Source of the DNA: Molanna angustata
Lineage: Eukaryota > Arthropoda > Insecta > Trichoptera > Molannidae
Direction: 5' to 3'
Length of the DNA: 64,000 bases
NCBI GenBank assembly: GCA_963576475.1
Contig: OY754980.1
Span: 2,847,567-2,911,566, forward strand
Both the position numbers and the translations under genes were made by a program. Positions 27,501 to 33,394 of this stretch are shown one piece after another. Position 1 is the first letter of the stretch. Every line of letters begins with the position of its first letter. The notes below the pieces were generated by a model, which ran no database searches, had not been told where the DNA came from, and saw nothing but the letters and a program-made list of their open reading frames with translations.

Positions 27501-30500
27501 CCCACTCTTTCTGCAATATCTGTGACCTTTGACCCGCGTATTAATTTAGTTTCTTATTCGGTCTCTCGAGGATACGCCCAACATTTGTCTTTCCATTGCT
27601 CGATAACTTAATAAGAAGGCATAATTGGTGAACATCACGTAAACCAGCCAATGACAGGTCTTAAACCCTGTAGGTGCCTCGAGTTTCTGCTTCTTCTATA
27701 TTATTCCAACTTCGTCTCTATTGAGATGTTAATTTTTTTTTTCAAAAATATCATTGACTCCCGACTGGGTAAAATCCAATGTTTGCGTATATGCATCTTT
27801 TAAAAAAAATCTATTTGCTATTAAAATGAAATAAATCAGTTAAGTTATATGAATGTATGTTTTTGTAGATGGAGGGTAGTTTTGAGGAGATTGCCCGAGA
27901 CTATAGTCCCAATTGGATGACTGCCGTGGAGATATTGGACGATGATACTTTCCTAGGAGCCGAAAACAGTTTTAATGTTTTTGTTTGTCAGAAAGATGGG
28001 TAAGTTATCATAGTTAATAGTTATTTTATTAACGAAGAAGAAGGAATTTATATAAATTATTTCATTTATTACCATTCACTTTATATAAACAATACATACA
28101 TACATACCATCATGCCGTTTCCCTATTTGGGGTAGGCAGAGAGAACCGAACGCCAGACTCTTCTATCTTGACATACCTGTTTTGCCTCATTTACATTCAT
28201 ACATCGCGTCATACATGCTCTCCTATTGTTCTGACTTTGTATGTTCCAGCTCTTTCTCGGTCGACCCTTACATCTCATTCCACTCTTTTCAGCCTTAATA
28301 AACAATGAGTGAGTTATTTGATATGACTGGTTTCAAAGTGTCCGCTTTTCCTCAGGACAGATGACAACCAAATTTTAATGTTAAAAGAAAGTTATTAAGT
28401 TTAATAATATTTATTAATAATGTTATTAATATTGGCTGGTGTGTGGAGATACACACATGTTTTATAAGGTAATTCGCACCCACACACATTGTGGAATATG
28501 CCGTAATGGTATGAATGAACGACTTATCAATATCATTTAATAATGTTCAATATATTATCTAATATATATGTGAATGACTTTGGCCAATGTAGGACATGTT
28601 CATATTTTCTGAGATATTGTTAACAGACCTTCAAGTTATTCAGAAAAAAAACAAACATCAATAAGCCAGATTTTGTGATGCTTCATAGGAAAGTTTTTGT
28701 ATATCACATAGTTAATGAGGTTCACCACCCATTCTGAATGTAGTGTCTTTTTAGGTGAGACGAAACTAGTCTGTGAAATATGTCACGATGGTATGAATGA
28801 ATGTGTATTGTAGAACAGAGAAATCTGCTTGTGCCATTTTGTATTTTTCACAACTAGTGTAGGCAATGTGTTGATTATTACTCAGTTATGATGGAGGGAT
28901 AAATTAGAGTAAATTCTAATTTTGAATGTTTCAGTGCTGCCACAACAGACGAGGAAAGACAGCAAATGAGCGAAGTGGGAGCCTTTCATATCGGAGACAT
29001 GATCAACGTGTTTAGGCACGGATCTCTGGTGATGCAACACTCATCGGCTGACACAACGGCTCCGACATCCAATACAATACTCTTTGCCACAGTATCCGGT
29101 GCAATTGGTAAATATTATGTTGATGTCATTGCTAGAAAAACATTCTTTAGGCACGGATCTGTGGTGATGCAACACTCATAGGCTGACACAACGGCTCCGA
29201 CATCCAATACAATACTCTTTGCCACAGTATCCGGTGCAATTGGTAAATATTATGTTGATGTCATTGCTAGAAATACATTCTTTAGGCACGGATCTGTGGT
29301 GATGCAACACTCATAGGCTGACACAACGGCTCCGACATCCAATACAATACTCTTTGCCACAGTATCCGGTGCAATTGGTAAATATTATGTTGATGTCATT
29401 GCTAGAAATACATTCTTTAGGCACGGATCTGTGGTGATGCAACACTCATAGGCTGACACAACGGCTCCGACATCCAATACAATACTCTTTGCCACAGTAT
29501 CCGGTGCAATTGGTAAATATTATGTTGATGTCATTGCTAGAAATACATTCTTTAGGCACGGATCTGTGGTGATGCAACACTCATAGGCTGACACAACGGC
29601 TCCGACATCCAATACAATACTCTTTGCCACAGTATCCGGTGCAATTGGTAAATATTATGTTATGTCATTGCTAGAAATACATTCTTTAGGCACGGATCTG
29701 TGGTGATGCAACACTCATAGGCTGACACAACGGCTCCGACATCCAATACAATACTCTTTGCCACAGTATCCGGTGCAATTGGTAAATATTATGTTGATGT
29801 CATTGCTAGAAATACATTCTTTAGGCACGGATCTGTGGTGATGCAACACTCATAGGCTGACACAACGGCTCCGACATCCAATACAATACTCTTTGCCACA
29901 GTATCCGGTGCAATTGGTAAATATTATGTTGATGTCATTGCTAGAAATACATTCTTTAGGCACGGATCTGTGGTGATGCAACACTCATAGGCTGACACAA
30001 CGGCTCCGACATCCAATACAATACTCTTTGCCACAGTATCCGGTGCAATTGGTAAATATTATGTTGATGTCATTGCTAGAAATACATTCTTTAGGCACGG
30101 ATCTGTGGTGATGCAACACTCATAGGCTGACACAACGGCTCCGACATCCAATACAATACTCTTTGCCACAGTATCCGGTGCAATTGGTAAATATTATGTT
30201 GATGTCATTGCTAGAAATACATTCTTTAGGCACGGATCTGTGGTGATGCAACACTCATAGGCTGACACAACGGCTCCGACATCCAATACAATACTCTTTG
30301 CCACAGTATCCGGTGCAATTGGTAAATATTATGTTGATGTCATTGCTAGAAATACATTCTTTAGGCACGGATCTGTGGTGATGCAACACTCATAGGCTGA
30401 CACAACGGCTCCGACATCCAATACAATACTCTTTGCCACAGTATCCGGTGCAATTGGTAAATATTATGTTGATGTCATTGCTAGAAATACATTCTTTAGG

Positions 30501-33394
30501 CACGGATCTGTGGTGATGCAACACTCATAGGCTGACACAACGGCTCCGACATCCAATACAATACTCTTTGCCACAGTATCCGGTGCAATTGGTAAATATT
30601 ATGTTGATGTCATTGCTAGAAATACATTCTTTAGGCACGGATCTGTGGTGATGCAACACTCATAGGCTGACACAACGGCTCCGACATCCAATACAATACT
30701 CTTTGCCACAGTATCCGGTGCAATTGGTAAATATTATGTTGATGTCATTGCTAGAAATACATTCTTTAGGCACGGATCTGTGGTGATGCAACACTCATAG
30801 GCTGACACAACGGCTCCGACATCCAATACAATACTCTTTGCCACAGTATCCGGTGCAATTGGTAAATATTATGTTGATGTCATTGCTAGAAATACATTCT
30901 TTAGGCACGGATCTGTGGTGATGCAACACTCATAGGCTGACACAACGGCTCCGACATCCAATACAATACTCTTTGCCACAGTATCCGGTGCAATTGGTAA
31001 ATATTATGTTGATGTCATTGCTAGAAATACATTCTTTAGGCACGGATCTGTGGTGATGCAACACTCATAGGCTGACACAACGGCTCCGACATCCAATACA
31101 ATACTCTTTGCCACAGTATCCGGTGCAATTGGTAAATATTATGTTGATGTCATTGCTAGAAATACATTCTTTAGGCACGGATCTGTGGTGATGCAACACT
31201 CATAGGCTGACACAACGGCTCCGACATCCAATACAATACTCTTTGCCACAGTATCCGGTGCAATTGGTAAATATTATGTTGATGTCATTGCTAGAAATAC
31301 ATTCTTTAGGCACGGATCTGTGGTGATGCAACACTCATAGGCTGACACAACGGCTCCGACATCCAATACAATACTCTTTGCCACAGTATCCGGTGCAATT
31401 GGTAAATATTATGTTGATGTCATTGCTAGAAATACATTCTTTAGGCACGGATCTGTGGTGATGCAACACTCATAGGCTGACACAACGGCTCCGACATCCA
31501 ATACAATACTCTTTGCCACAGTATCCGGTGCAATTGGTAAATATTATGTTGATGTCATTGCTAGAAATACATTCTTTAGGCACGGATCTGTGGTGATGCA
31601 ACACTCATAGGCTGACACAACGGCTCCGACATCCAATACAATACTCTTTGCCACAGTATCCGGTGCAATTGGTAAATATTATGTTGATGTCATTGCTAGA
31701 AATACATTCTTTAGGCACGGATCTGTGGTGATGCAACACTCATAGGCTGACACAACGGCTCCAATATCCAATACAATACTCTTTGCCACAGTATGAAAAT
31801 GACCCGGATAGGATGTGTTAATATTACAAATACTTAAATATTCTCTCAATCTTCTATTTCTCAATAGATGGCATTACAAAAAAGGTTTTTTCGTTACTTC
31901 ATAGATGGCAATAGTATAATTCCTTATTTTCAAGTGAATTGTTACACACTGTTCAAATATATAGAACTTTCAAAAAATTACATTGATAAGGGAACTCAAT
32001 AAGAAGGCATAACTGGTGAACGTTGCGCAAGCGCATAAAGTGATCACGTAAACGATGACAGGTCGTAAGCCCTGTAGGTGCCTTGAGTTCCTGGTTCTTC
32101 TATAATATTTCAACTTTGTTTCTATTGAGATTTTAAAAAGTTTGTCAATAAAAATATCATGTGACTCCCAAAAGGCAAAAAAATCCAATGTTTGCAAATT
32201 TGCAATTAAAAAAATATTTGATTTAAATATTGTTTGTTAATAGGTTTGGTGGCACAAATACCGCAAGATTTATACGACTTTCTTCACGCACTGGAAGATC
32301 GTCTCACTCACACCATCAAGAGCGTCGGTAAGATCCACCATTCCTTCTGGAGAAGTTTCAACACGGATGTCAAGACTGAACCGGCGGAGGGATTCATCGA
32401 TGGGGATCTCATTGAAAGTTTCCTAGACCTCAACAGAGAAACTATGATTGAAACCGTACAAGGATTACAGGTTAGTCTAGTCTGCTTTACACATTTATTT
32501 TTGGATCAAATTAGATACTTAGCTGTTAATATAAAGTAACAAGTTATTTTCTATGGGTATAAACATATAAAAGCCTATGCTGTAAACATTATAAAAGGAA
32601 GTTTTCTATGTATTTATAATCTATGTGGAATAAAACTGCATTTTTATGAAAACATTAAATTTCGTATTAGAATTCCATGATGTATAATTTACACATTTTT
32701 CATAATTTATTTTGTCTATTCCTATTGTTCTTAAAGTAGCATATTTACATTTCACAATATCCAACAAGGAATAATTCTGTTACAAATAACATTGTTTTTT
32801 TTTTTTGGCATTTTTGGAATGTACTAGTCTATCCACAGTAACACCCAAATTTGGGATTCAAAAGAGAAAGGCAATCGTGGTTTCACTGGATTCATGAATC
32901 CAGGCCCACGAGCACAGGCGACCAGAGTACCAGCCAGAACAGGCGAGCCACATGGGCTTGCGACCATGTATGCGGGATTAAGGGGCCCCTTTATGACACG
33001 CTCACCAATCTCCGGCTGATACTCCACTCCCCTGCACAACCAAATCCAATAGGATGCGGATAGTGCTGCTAGTACAGTCCGAAAACGTTCTAACCGTTAA
33101 AAATATGAAGTTGGAAAAACAAAGTTGTTTGTATCAGAATTGTTATTTATTGAGGATTATTTATTTTAGAAATGTTGTCTCGTTAAAGAATTTTAAAAGC
33201 CCAGCATCACCTATCTGTCACACTTTATTGATGTAAGCAATAAAATAGATTTTTTCATGTGTACATTTGATTAAACTTAATTTAATAATTGTTATTTCGT
33301 TTTGTTTTAGATGGACAATGGCAGTGGTGTGAAACGAGACGCTACTGTAGATGATTTGATAAAGATAGTTGAAGATTTAACTCGAATACATTGA
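591..33394 (+). CDS. DDB1: DNA damage-binding protein 1 (DDB1), 22 exons, N-terminus outside window
   Basis: Exons: 591-739, 4335-4600, 5479-5578, 5794-5899, 6037-6119, 6864-7017, 11287-11508, 12737-12899, 13990-14098, 15202-15380, 17010-17173, 17740-17911, 19492-19635, 20282-20405, 21358-21556, 23795-23928, 25445-25570, 26346-26495, 27869-27999, 28935-29107, 32244-32470, 33311-33394. All introns are GT-AG, phases agree, and the sum is 3359 nt (1118 complete codons plus a split Gly and the stop), which with about 20 missing residues gives the family length of about 1140 aa. Signature stretches include [30 protein letters not shown] [73 protein letters not shown] and the C-terminal [15 protein letters not shown]. 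Known role: three-beta-propeller adaptor linking CUL4-RBX1 to DCAF substrate receptors, in the nucleus and cytoplasm. I see no frameshift or internal stop. Its introns carry many transposons and two long tandem arrays. Confidence 0.97.
745..1051 (-). mobile_element. 5'-truncated RTE/CR1-like LINE 3' end
   Basis: On the minus strand this reads as the C-terminal tail of a non-LTR reverse transcriptase (GHMGRM-like, [16 protein letters not shown] followed by CMN-DEA and ending [12 protein letters not shown]). It is the same family as 15468-15905 and 28094-28297 but more decayed. The 3' end abuts an ATAC-type simple repeat at 752-766. It lies just behind the DDB1 exon 2 donor. Confidence 0.75.
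1052..1245 (-). mobile_element. tRNA-Ser-like SINE (family SINE-A)
   Basis: Reverse complement starts with a tRNA-like head (GTCGATGGCAGAGCGGCTAGC, then GGATTCGCG-type B box) followed by a tail with GCACAAGCATTTATTTGC and a T-rich end. Homologous copies are at 12506-12720 (+), 41790-41912 (-) and a tail fragment at 52918-52990 (+). It is inserted at the 5' end of the preceding LINE fragment. Confidence 0.75.
1253..1742. other. DDB1 intron 2 segment, nothing recognised
   Basis: AT-rich intron sequence. A 72-codon minus-strand open frame at 1510-1728 is hydrophobic and low in complexity, with no recognisable domain. I assign no feature inside. Confidence 0.4.
1743..2364. mobile_element. Non-autonomous DNA transposon (MITE), Harbinger-like
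   Basis: The left end GGTCCGAATGCAGAGTCC and the right end GGACTGTGCATTCGGGTC form imperfect terminal inverted repeats that continue inward through TACCTAAATACTAA on both sides. Both ends are flanked by TTA (1740-1742 and 2365-2367), a 3-bp duplication as made by PIF/Harbinger transposases. It encodes nothing. An internal hairpin sits at about 2155-2203 (AAGAGATAGCTTTCTA against TAGAAAGCTATC). A related end occurs at 63449-63467. Confidence 0.65.
2373..2798. other. DDB1 intron 2 segment, AT-rich
   Basis: No gene seen. A weak inverted match (GAGGTGAAACGGGTGTA near 2440 against CGCTTCACCTCGTGTC near 2499) hints at an old foldback element at about 2395-2525, but the ends cannot be fixed. Confidence 0.3.
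2807..3393 (+). mobile_element. Internally deleted hAT transposon
   Basis: Terminal inverted repeats begin CAGGGGTGGCCAACCGGTC and end AAGTCGGCCACCCCTG. The element is flanked by a perfect 8-bp target duplication GTATACAG at 2799-2806 and 3394-3401, the hAT hallmark. A 65-codon frame at 3004-3201 retains the C-terminal hAT dimerisation region ([11 protein letters not shown], then [12 protein letters not shown]), known from the SPIN/GTF2IRD2/ZBED-type transposases. The catalytic part is missing, so the copy cannot move on its own. Confidence 0.9.
3402..3713. other. DDB1 intron 2 segment, nothing recognised
   Basis: AT-rich intron between the hAT element and a local tandem duplication. No coding potential or repeat family recognised. 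Confidence 0.4.
3714..3935. repeat. Two-copy tandem duplication, 109-bp period
   Basis: The block containing TACTCATTCTTTATTGTCC through CAAAGCATCTTCT occurs twice, offset by 109 bp (TACTCATTC at 3729 and 3838), with few differences near the junction. It looks like a recent local duplication in the intron. Confidence 0.9.
3925..4322 (-). mobile_element. 5'-truncated LINE fragment with 12-bp target duplication
   Basis: The insert 3937-4310 is flanked by the direct repeat ATAGAATTAAAT (3925-3936 and 4311-4322). On the minus strand it encodes a non-LTR reverse-transcriptase C-terminal tail: [20 protein letters not shown], then [13 protein letters not shown], and ERWRDSW. The 3' end at 3937 carries an AAG-type simple tail. 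It sits only 12 bp upstream of the acceptor of the DDB1 exon at 4335, so the duplication lies inside the splice-acceptor region. A + strand relative is at 39030-39180. Confidence 0.85.
4774..5368. mobile_element. MITE with near-perfect terminal inverted repeats and TA target duplication
   Basis: The left end TAGTCTGTTAAATATAGC and the right end GCTATATTTAACAGACTA are perfect mirror images continuing through the TTGATACGCG / CGCGTATCAA segment (about 39 bp in all). TA dinucleotides flank both ends (4772-4773, 5369-5370), as for Tc1/mariner-type elements. The interior has no transposase. Length is 595 bp. Confidence 0.8.
6565..6800. repeat. Simple repeats in DDB1 intron
   Basis: A short TA run lies at about 6573-6590 and a (TTTA)n run at about 6720-6748, followed by A-rich sequence. 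The rest of the intron 6120-6863 shows nothing recognisable. Confidence 0.6.
7240..8480. mobile_element. Foldback element split by a LINE insertion
   Basis: The left segment ATTCTCCAATCTCGCACAGT near 7260 is mirrored by a right segment near 8450 reading GTGTGAGATTGGAAAATAGG, within arms of about 40-60 bp. This indicates a non-coding inverted-repeat element whose interior received the LINE fragment at 7440-7965. Exact ends and target duplications were not resolved. Confidence 0.45.
7440..7965 (-). mobile_element. CR1/L2-type LINE, C-terminal reverse-transcriptase tail
   Basis: Minus-strand translation gives [43 protein letters not shown] and finally [14 protein letters not shown] followed by [12 protein letters not shown]. 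This is the thumb/C-terminal region found in L2/CR1-like and Nimb-like non-LTR elements. The 3' end is an ATT-type microsatellite at 7440-7460. Only the last roughly 175 codons remain, a typical 5' truncation. Confidence 0.85.
8576..8605 (+). mobile_element. Head of a tRNA-like SINE (family SINE-B)
   Basis: GCCGTGGCACAGTTGGTAAG matches the A-box end of the SINE-B family seen at 10152, 10993, 20434 and 22777. The copy runs directly into the 59-bp tandem array, whose unit contains the B-box part of the same SINE. Confidence 0.7.
8606..9785 (+). repeat. 59-bp tandem array, 20 copies, derived from SINE-B
   Basis: The unit starts CGTTTGGTTTCTGTGCGGGC, contains TCCTGGGTTCGAAA (a tRNA B-box-like word) and ends GATCAACTTTA. 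Unit starts run from 8606 to 9727 at exactly 59 bp, giving 20 copies. Copies 1-12 have TTCGAAATA; copies 13-20 have TTCGATATA; copy 6 (8901) has a single CGGTGCG variant. The block-wise distribution of the variant shows expansion by segmental duplication. It is intronic in DDB1 and has no open frame of note apart from the repeat itself. Confidence 0.97.
9786..10150. other. DDB1 intron 7 segment
   Basis: No gene seen. GGTTCAAATATGGAATTACGG near 9827 and an inverted relative TTGAACCGTAATTCAATCA near 10509 suggest a foldback element spanning about 9800-10535 into which a SINE (10152-10330) has landed. The mirror match is partial. Confidence 0.3.
10152..10335 (+). mobile_element. SINE-B copy
   Basis: Head CCGACCGCCGTTCAGAGTCGG is a decayed tRNA-like A-box region, followed by TCCTGGGTTTGAT, the body word ATTGCTTCTCTGGGCTG, AACACTGGTTAGTTTG, and the tail AATTGCCATTTGACAATAAA ending GCGCAGGGTTCAAGAAA. 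The 3' tail is shared with fragments at 34060, 38705 and 50755, suggesting a partner LINE with the same end. Confidence 0.75.
10543..10769 (-). mobile_element. Palindromic Penelope-like mini-element (PLE-A)
   Basis: Flanked by the 16-bp direct repeat GATATTCATTAAATTT (10543-10558 and 10754-10769). Inside, arms of about 75 bp read inward from both sides (AATATCTTTTTTGTTTACACC against its complement) and contain ACCGGTTTCAGATTAAATAC. A tail at 10715-10753 (GTTAAAATGAACCACAAAG, then TAATAGCTGCAAAGTAT) is homologous to the tail of PLE-B at 26512-26550 on the other strand, which places this copy in the same family. No coding sequence remains. Confidence 0.8.
10993..11190 (-). mobile_element. SINE-B copy
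   Basis: Read on the minus strand it gives the head TGGTAAGTTGGTAAGCCGT, the CCTGGGTTCGATCTCCAGC B-box region, TTGCTTCTCTGGGCTGGAAA and the tail ending CACTTGCGCAGGGTGCAAGG. It is better preserved than the 10152 copy. Confidence 0.85.
11699..12221 (-). mobile_element. Internally deleted mariner-type transposon with transposase remnant
   Basis: The ends CAAGGTATCTCAAAAAAAG and TTTTGAGACACCTTG are mirror images. The minus-strand frame 11822-12190 (122 aa) holds the C-terminal catalytic half of an IS630/Tc1/mariner DDE transposase: [12 protein letters not shown] with the second catalytic Asp, and [22 protein letters not shown] carrying the third acidic position. The N-terminal DNA-binding part and the first Asp are absent, so the copy is dead although this stretch is still open. 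Confidence 0.85.
12240..12410 (+). repeat. Partial copy of the dispersed DR family
   Basis: Contains TTTCTCAATAGATG, CATAGATGGCGATGG and the TTGATAAGGAAACTCATT / GCATAATTGG words that recur in order at 14490, 23020, 31852, 58575 and 60400. It stops before the GTAAGCCCTGTAGGTGCC module. Confidence 0.65.
12506..12720 (+). mobile_element. tRNA-Ser-like SINE (SINE-A), best-preserved copy
   Basis: GTCGATGGCAGAGCGGTTAG (A box), CTAGTAATCCAG (anticodon-arm remnant) and GCGAGTTCGAATCCTGCC (B box) make a tRNA-like head, followed by the body CACAAGCATTTATTTGC, GGAACGTAGGAAGATGTATA and a T-rich end. It is not a functional tRNA gene because it continues into the SINE body, lacks a proper acceptor stem and recurs elsewhere. 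Its T-rich tail ends just before the acceptor of the DDB1 exon at 12737. Confidence 0.85.
13015..13550 (+). mobile_element. I-type LINE fragment: RNase H domain and 3' end
   Basis: Broken reading frames give [24 protein letters not shown], then [10 protein letters not shown] and an FIGPEP region, which is the RNase H domain found in I/R1/LOA-type non-LTR elements, followed by [23 protein letters not shown] from the C-terminal tail. Several stops and frameshifts interrupt it. It ends in an AAT simple repeat at 13549-13563. A related 3' end is at 62880-63050. Confidence 0.75.
13560..13915 (-). mobile_element. Second LINE 3' fragment, decayed
   Basis: Minus-strand pieces resemble the C-terminal end of CR1/jockey-like reverse transcriptases ([16 protein letters not shown], then [11 protein letters not shown] and DAKSFKNLR, separated by a stop and a shift). 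Similarity is by pattern only. Together with 13015-13550 it forms two LINEs meeting tail to tail at AAT/ATT repeats. Confidence 0.5.
14490..14990. repeat. DR-family element in foldback arrangement
   Basis: The left side (GAAGAACCAGGAACTCAAGG, GTCATCGTCTGGTCAC, inverted) and right side (GAGTTCCTGGTTCTTCTATA, AACTTCGTCTCTATTGAG, then GGGAAAAAAATCCAATGTTT) are parts of the same dispersed family in opposite orientation. It includes the internal words GCCATCTATTGAG and GTCACCCCTGAACTGCGCC. No protein is encoded; the 91-codon minus frame here is a by-product. Confidence 0.7.
15455..15918 (-). mobile_element. 5'-truncated RTE/CR1-like LINE with 13-bp target duplication
   Basis: The insert 15468-15905 is bounded by the direct repeat TGAATAAATAAGT (15455-15467 and 15906-15918). 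The minus-strand frame of 131 aa is the C-terminal tail of a reverse transcriptase: [54 protein letters not shown] and [20 protein letters not shown]. It is open throughout, so the insertion is fairly young. It lies in the DDB1 intron after the exon ending at 15380. Confidence 0.9.
16015..16625. other. Unexplained GC-richer block in a DDB1 intron
   Basis: This stretch has clearly more CG dinucleotides (GGACGCAGCGCATCAGACGG, GTCGAGATCCGATAACGTCTCGCCGC, GATCTCGTCTCTCGATTTGATGTCG) than the surrounding intron. GCCTGCTG-like words near both ends hint at a transposon, but I could not align terminal repeats. No open frame of interest. Confidence 0.4.
16740..16960 (-). mobile_element. Very decayed copy of the 15468-type LINE
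   Basis: The words GCCATGTCCCTATTATTGCGG, TTCTATTCATGTAACCAAACCATCGCAGTG and ATTCTGTTAACAATATC track the 15480-15800 copy in order, with many differences. Another scrap of the family is at 51920-52010. Confidence 0.5.
17174..17739. other. DDB1 intron 12, nothing recognised
   Basis: AT-rich intron between the exons ending at 17173 and starting at 17740. No repeat family or coding stretch identified. Confidence 0.4.
18275..18460. mobile_element. Short foldback MITE
   Basis: The left arm GGGGAGTAAGTCTGGTCCAA followed by AATCAAAACTCTCACGATTACCCATAT is mirrored by the right arm ending TTGGACCAGACTTGCCTCCCT. Arms are about 60 bp and the loop is AT-rich. Non-coding, 186 bp, in a DDB1 intron. Confidence 0.75.
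18559..18784. mobile_element. MITE with GTAGACCTCGCCAAGCGAA end
   Basis: The left end GTAGACCTCGCCAAGCGAA and right end TTGTTTGTCGAGCCCTAC are imperfect mirror repeats. A second copy at 53445-53603 shares GCTCGCCAAGCGAATG, AACCAATGAAATCAGTCAACG and CTTGTCGAGCTCTAC. Interior non-coding. Confidence 0.6.
18785..19491. other. DDB1 intron 13 remainder
   Basis: AT-rich, containing a short GAGTATGAGTATGAGGGTGT direct repeat near 19110. No gene or known repeat family recognised. Confidence 0.4.
19770..20025 (+). mobile_element. LINE reverse-transcriptase C-terminal fragment
   Basis: Plus-strand translation gives [42 protein letters not shown], then a degenerate tail and stop. This is the finger-like tail seen at the end of RTE-type endonuclease-reverse transcriptases. 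5' truncated. It lies in the DDB1 intron between 19635 and 20282. Confidence 0.7.
20434..20632 (-). mobile_element. SINE-B copy
   Basis: The minus strand reads GACTGCCGTGGTACAGTTGG, TGTGCGGACATCCTGGGTTT, TTGCTTCTCTGGGCTGGAAA and the tail ending CACTTGCGCAGGGCGCAAGA. Same family as 10993 and 22777. Confidence 0.85.
20633..21357. other. DDB1 intron 15 remainder
   Basis: AT-rich intron without recognised gene or repeat family. Confidence 0.4.
21557..22280. other. DDB1 intron 16, 5' part
   Basis: AT-rich. GTCAACTGTCATGGTATAGTGGTAAG at about 21648 resembles a broken SINE-B head with no body. Nothing else is supportable. Confidence 0.35.
22285..22360 (+). mobile_element. SINE-B tail fragment
   Basis: TTCTCTGAACAGAAAACACTGG, TTAGTGGAGAAAGATCGTCA and TTTGCGCAGGGTACAAGGA match the 3' half of SINE-B; the tRNA-like head is absent. 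Confidence 0.6.
22777..22955 (+). mobile_element. SINE-B copy, well preserved
   Basis: CTACCGCCGTGGCACAGACT (A-box region), GTGTCCTGGGTTCGATCCCCAGC (B box), GAGGAGAAATTTATTTAAAT, ATTGCTTCTCTGGGCTGGAAA and GAAAAAATTGCCATATGGAAAT give the family in order. It is followed at 22950-23012 by a duplicated GTTTATTATTATTAATAAAAA segment. Confidence 0.9.
23012..23475 (+). repeat. DR-family monomer
   Basis: Modules in order: TGTCACCTCACATATAAGAA, TCTCTCAATAGATGGCGTTA, CATAGATGGCTGTAGTAAAA, GTGAACGTTGCGCAAGCGCA, GATGACAGGTCGTAAGCCCT, GTAGGTGCCTTGATTTCCCG, CAACTTCGTCTCTATTGAGA, CCCGACAGGGAAAAAAATCC and AATGTTTGCGCATATGC. It is closest to the dimer at 60100-60850. Intronic in DDB1; non-coding. Confidence 0.8.
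24390..24700 (+). repeat. Dispersed repeat shared with 51200-51935
   Basis: Shared words include TTTAATTTTCTATAAAAAATAT, TTTAGTGACGACAT, ATACAATTTGTATGGCAGT and CTCAATAGTTTGATA in the same order as at 51735-51900. Non-coding and of unknown class. It contains a local duplicate of AACTTATTTAAAACA. Confidence 0.65.
24860..25370 (-). mobile_element. MITE of the GGGCTGCGTTCA family, one end lost
   Basis: The right end TCTGAACGCAGCCC (25357-25370) is the mirror of the start of the copy at 56626. The left side contains GACGCTCCAAGCCGTTCAGA and GACCGGAAACAGACACTC, matching the complementary stretch at 57060-57110. The true left terminus present in the other copy is missing here. Confidence 0.7.
25571..26130. 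other. DDB1 intron 18, 5' part
   Basis: AT-rich intron without recognised gene or repeat. Confidence 0.4.
26132..26310. mobile_element. Short foldback MITE
   Basis: GGGCCTGAGCCAAGTTGAAAA at the left is mirrored by GACTCAGGGGCC at the right, with GGTATCGCCAAACGCTATTTTTTTT against AAAAAAAAATAGAATTTGGCGATATC as inner arms. Non-coding, 179 bp, ending 36 bp before the DDB1 exon at 26346. Confidence 0.75.
26498..27175 (+). mobile_element. Penelope-like element with GIY-YIG endonuclease remnant (PLE-B)
   Basis: A 14-bp direct repeat TTGTAAATTTATAT brackets the copy (26498-26511, 27162-27175). The tail 26512-26550 is the complement of the PLE-A tail. Mirror-image arms of 104 bp lie at 26553-26656 and 27060-27163. 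Between them, 26680-27016 encodes the C-terminal GIY-YIG nuclease region of Penelope-type retroelements: [31 protein letters not shown] and [15 protein letters not shown], ending in TDT and a stop. The reverse transcriptase is gone, so this is a 5'-truncated copy. It starts within 3 bp of the DDB1 splice donor at 26496. Confidence 0.88.
27250..27595 (-). mobile_element. RTE-type LINE C-terminal fragment
   Basis: The minus strand encodes [76 protein letters not shown], the end of an insect RTE endonuclease-reverse transcriptase. 5' truncated, flanked by the DR monomer at 27598. Confidence 0.88.
27598..27812 (+). repeat. DR-family partial monomer
   Basis: AAGGCATAATTGGTGAACAT, CACGTAAACCAGCCAATGAC, AACCCTGTAGGTGCCTCGAG, CAACTTCGTCTCTATTGAGA and ATCCAATGTTTGCGTATATGC follow the family order. 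It ends just before the DDB1 exon at 27869. The upstream half may be split off by the LINE at 27250-27595, because GATAAGGGAACTCAA at 27235 is the preceding module. Confidence 0.75.
28085..28306 (-). mobile_element. LINE fragment with 9-bp target duplication
   Basis: The insert 28094-28297 is bracketed by ATAAACAAT (28085-28093, 28298-28306). The minus strand gives [13 protein letters not shown] and [30 protein letters not shown], the same tail family as 15468-15905. The 3' end carries an ATAC repeat. Confidence 0.85.
28435..28830 (+). repeat. Dispersed non-coding repeat, three copies in window
   Basis: GGTGTGTGGAGATACACACA, TTCGCACCCACACACATTG and CGTAATGGTATGAATGAA recur in inverted form at 55285-55420 and in part at 18110-18170 (GTGCCTTTTTAGATGAGACCAGACTGG, GTAATGCACACCCACACA). 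GTGTCTTTTTAGGTGAGACG closes the block. Type unknown, probably a MITE. Confidence 0.55.
29011..31794 (+). repeat. 135-bp tandem array made from the 3' half of DDB1 exon 20 plus its donor
   Basis: The founding unit is 29011-29145: 97 bp of exon 20 (from TTTAGGCACGG) plus the donor GTAAAT and 38 bp of intron. Copies start at 29146, 29281, 29416, 29551, then after a 1-bp deletion at 29685 and every 135 bp to 31575; a partial 85-bp copy starts at 31710. That is 20 full units including the original. All downstream copies share two exon changes (CTG to GTG, and TCG to the stop codon TAG) and are otherwise nearly identical. The array lies inside the intron between exons 20 and 21. Confidence 0.97.
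31852..32228 (+). repeat. DR-family monomer
   Basis: TTTCTCAATAGATGGCATTA, CTTCATAGATGGCAATAGTA, GATAAGGGAACTCAATAAGA, GTTGCGCAAGCGCATAAAGT, GACAGGTCGTAAGCCCTGTA and AAAAAATCCAATGTTTGC occur in family order. It ends directly before the acceptor of the DDB1 exon at 32244. Confidence 0.8.
32471..33310. other. Last DDB1 intron, with a GC-richer insert at about 32800-33060
   Basis: Mostly AT-rich. The block from the T-run at 32792 to about 33060 has a different base composition (GAATCCAGGCCCACGAGCAC, AGTACCAGCCAGAACAGGCG) and resembles a piece of LINE leader sequence. No family could be named and no coding frame is convincing. Confidence 0.4.

Noticed and set aside
29011..31794. Array as a run of functional alternative exons
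   Set aside because: Each copy has a TAG in the exon frame, a pseudo-exon would be 92 nt (frame-shifting) and the intervening introns would be only 43 nt, probably too short to splice.
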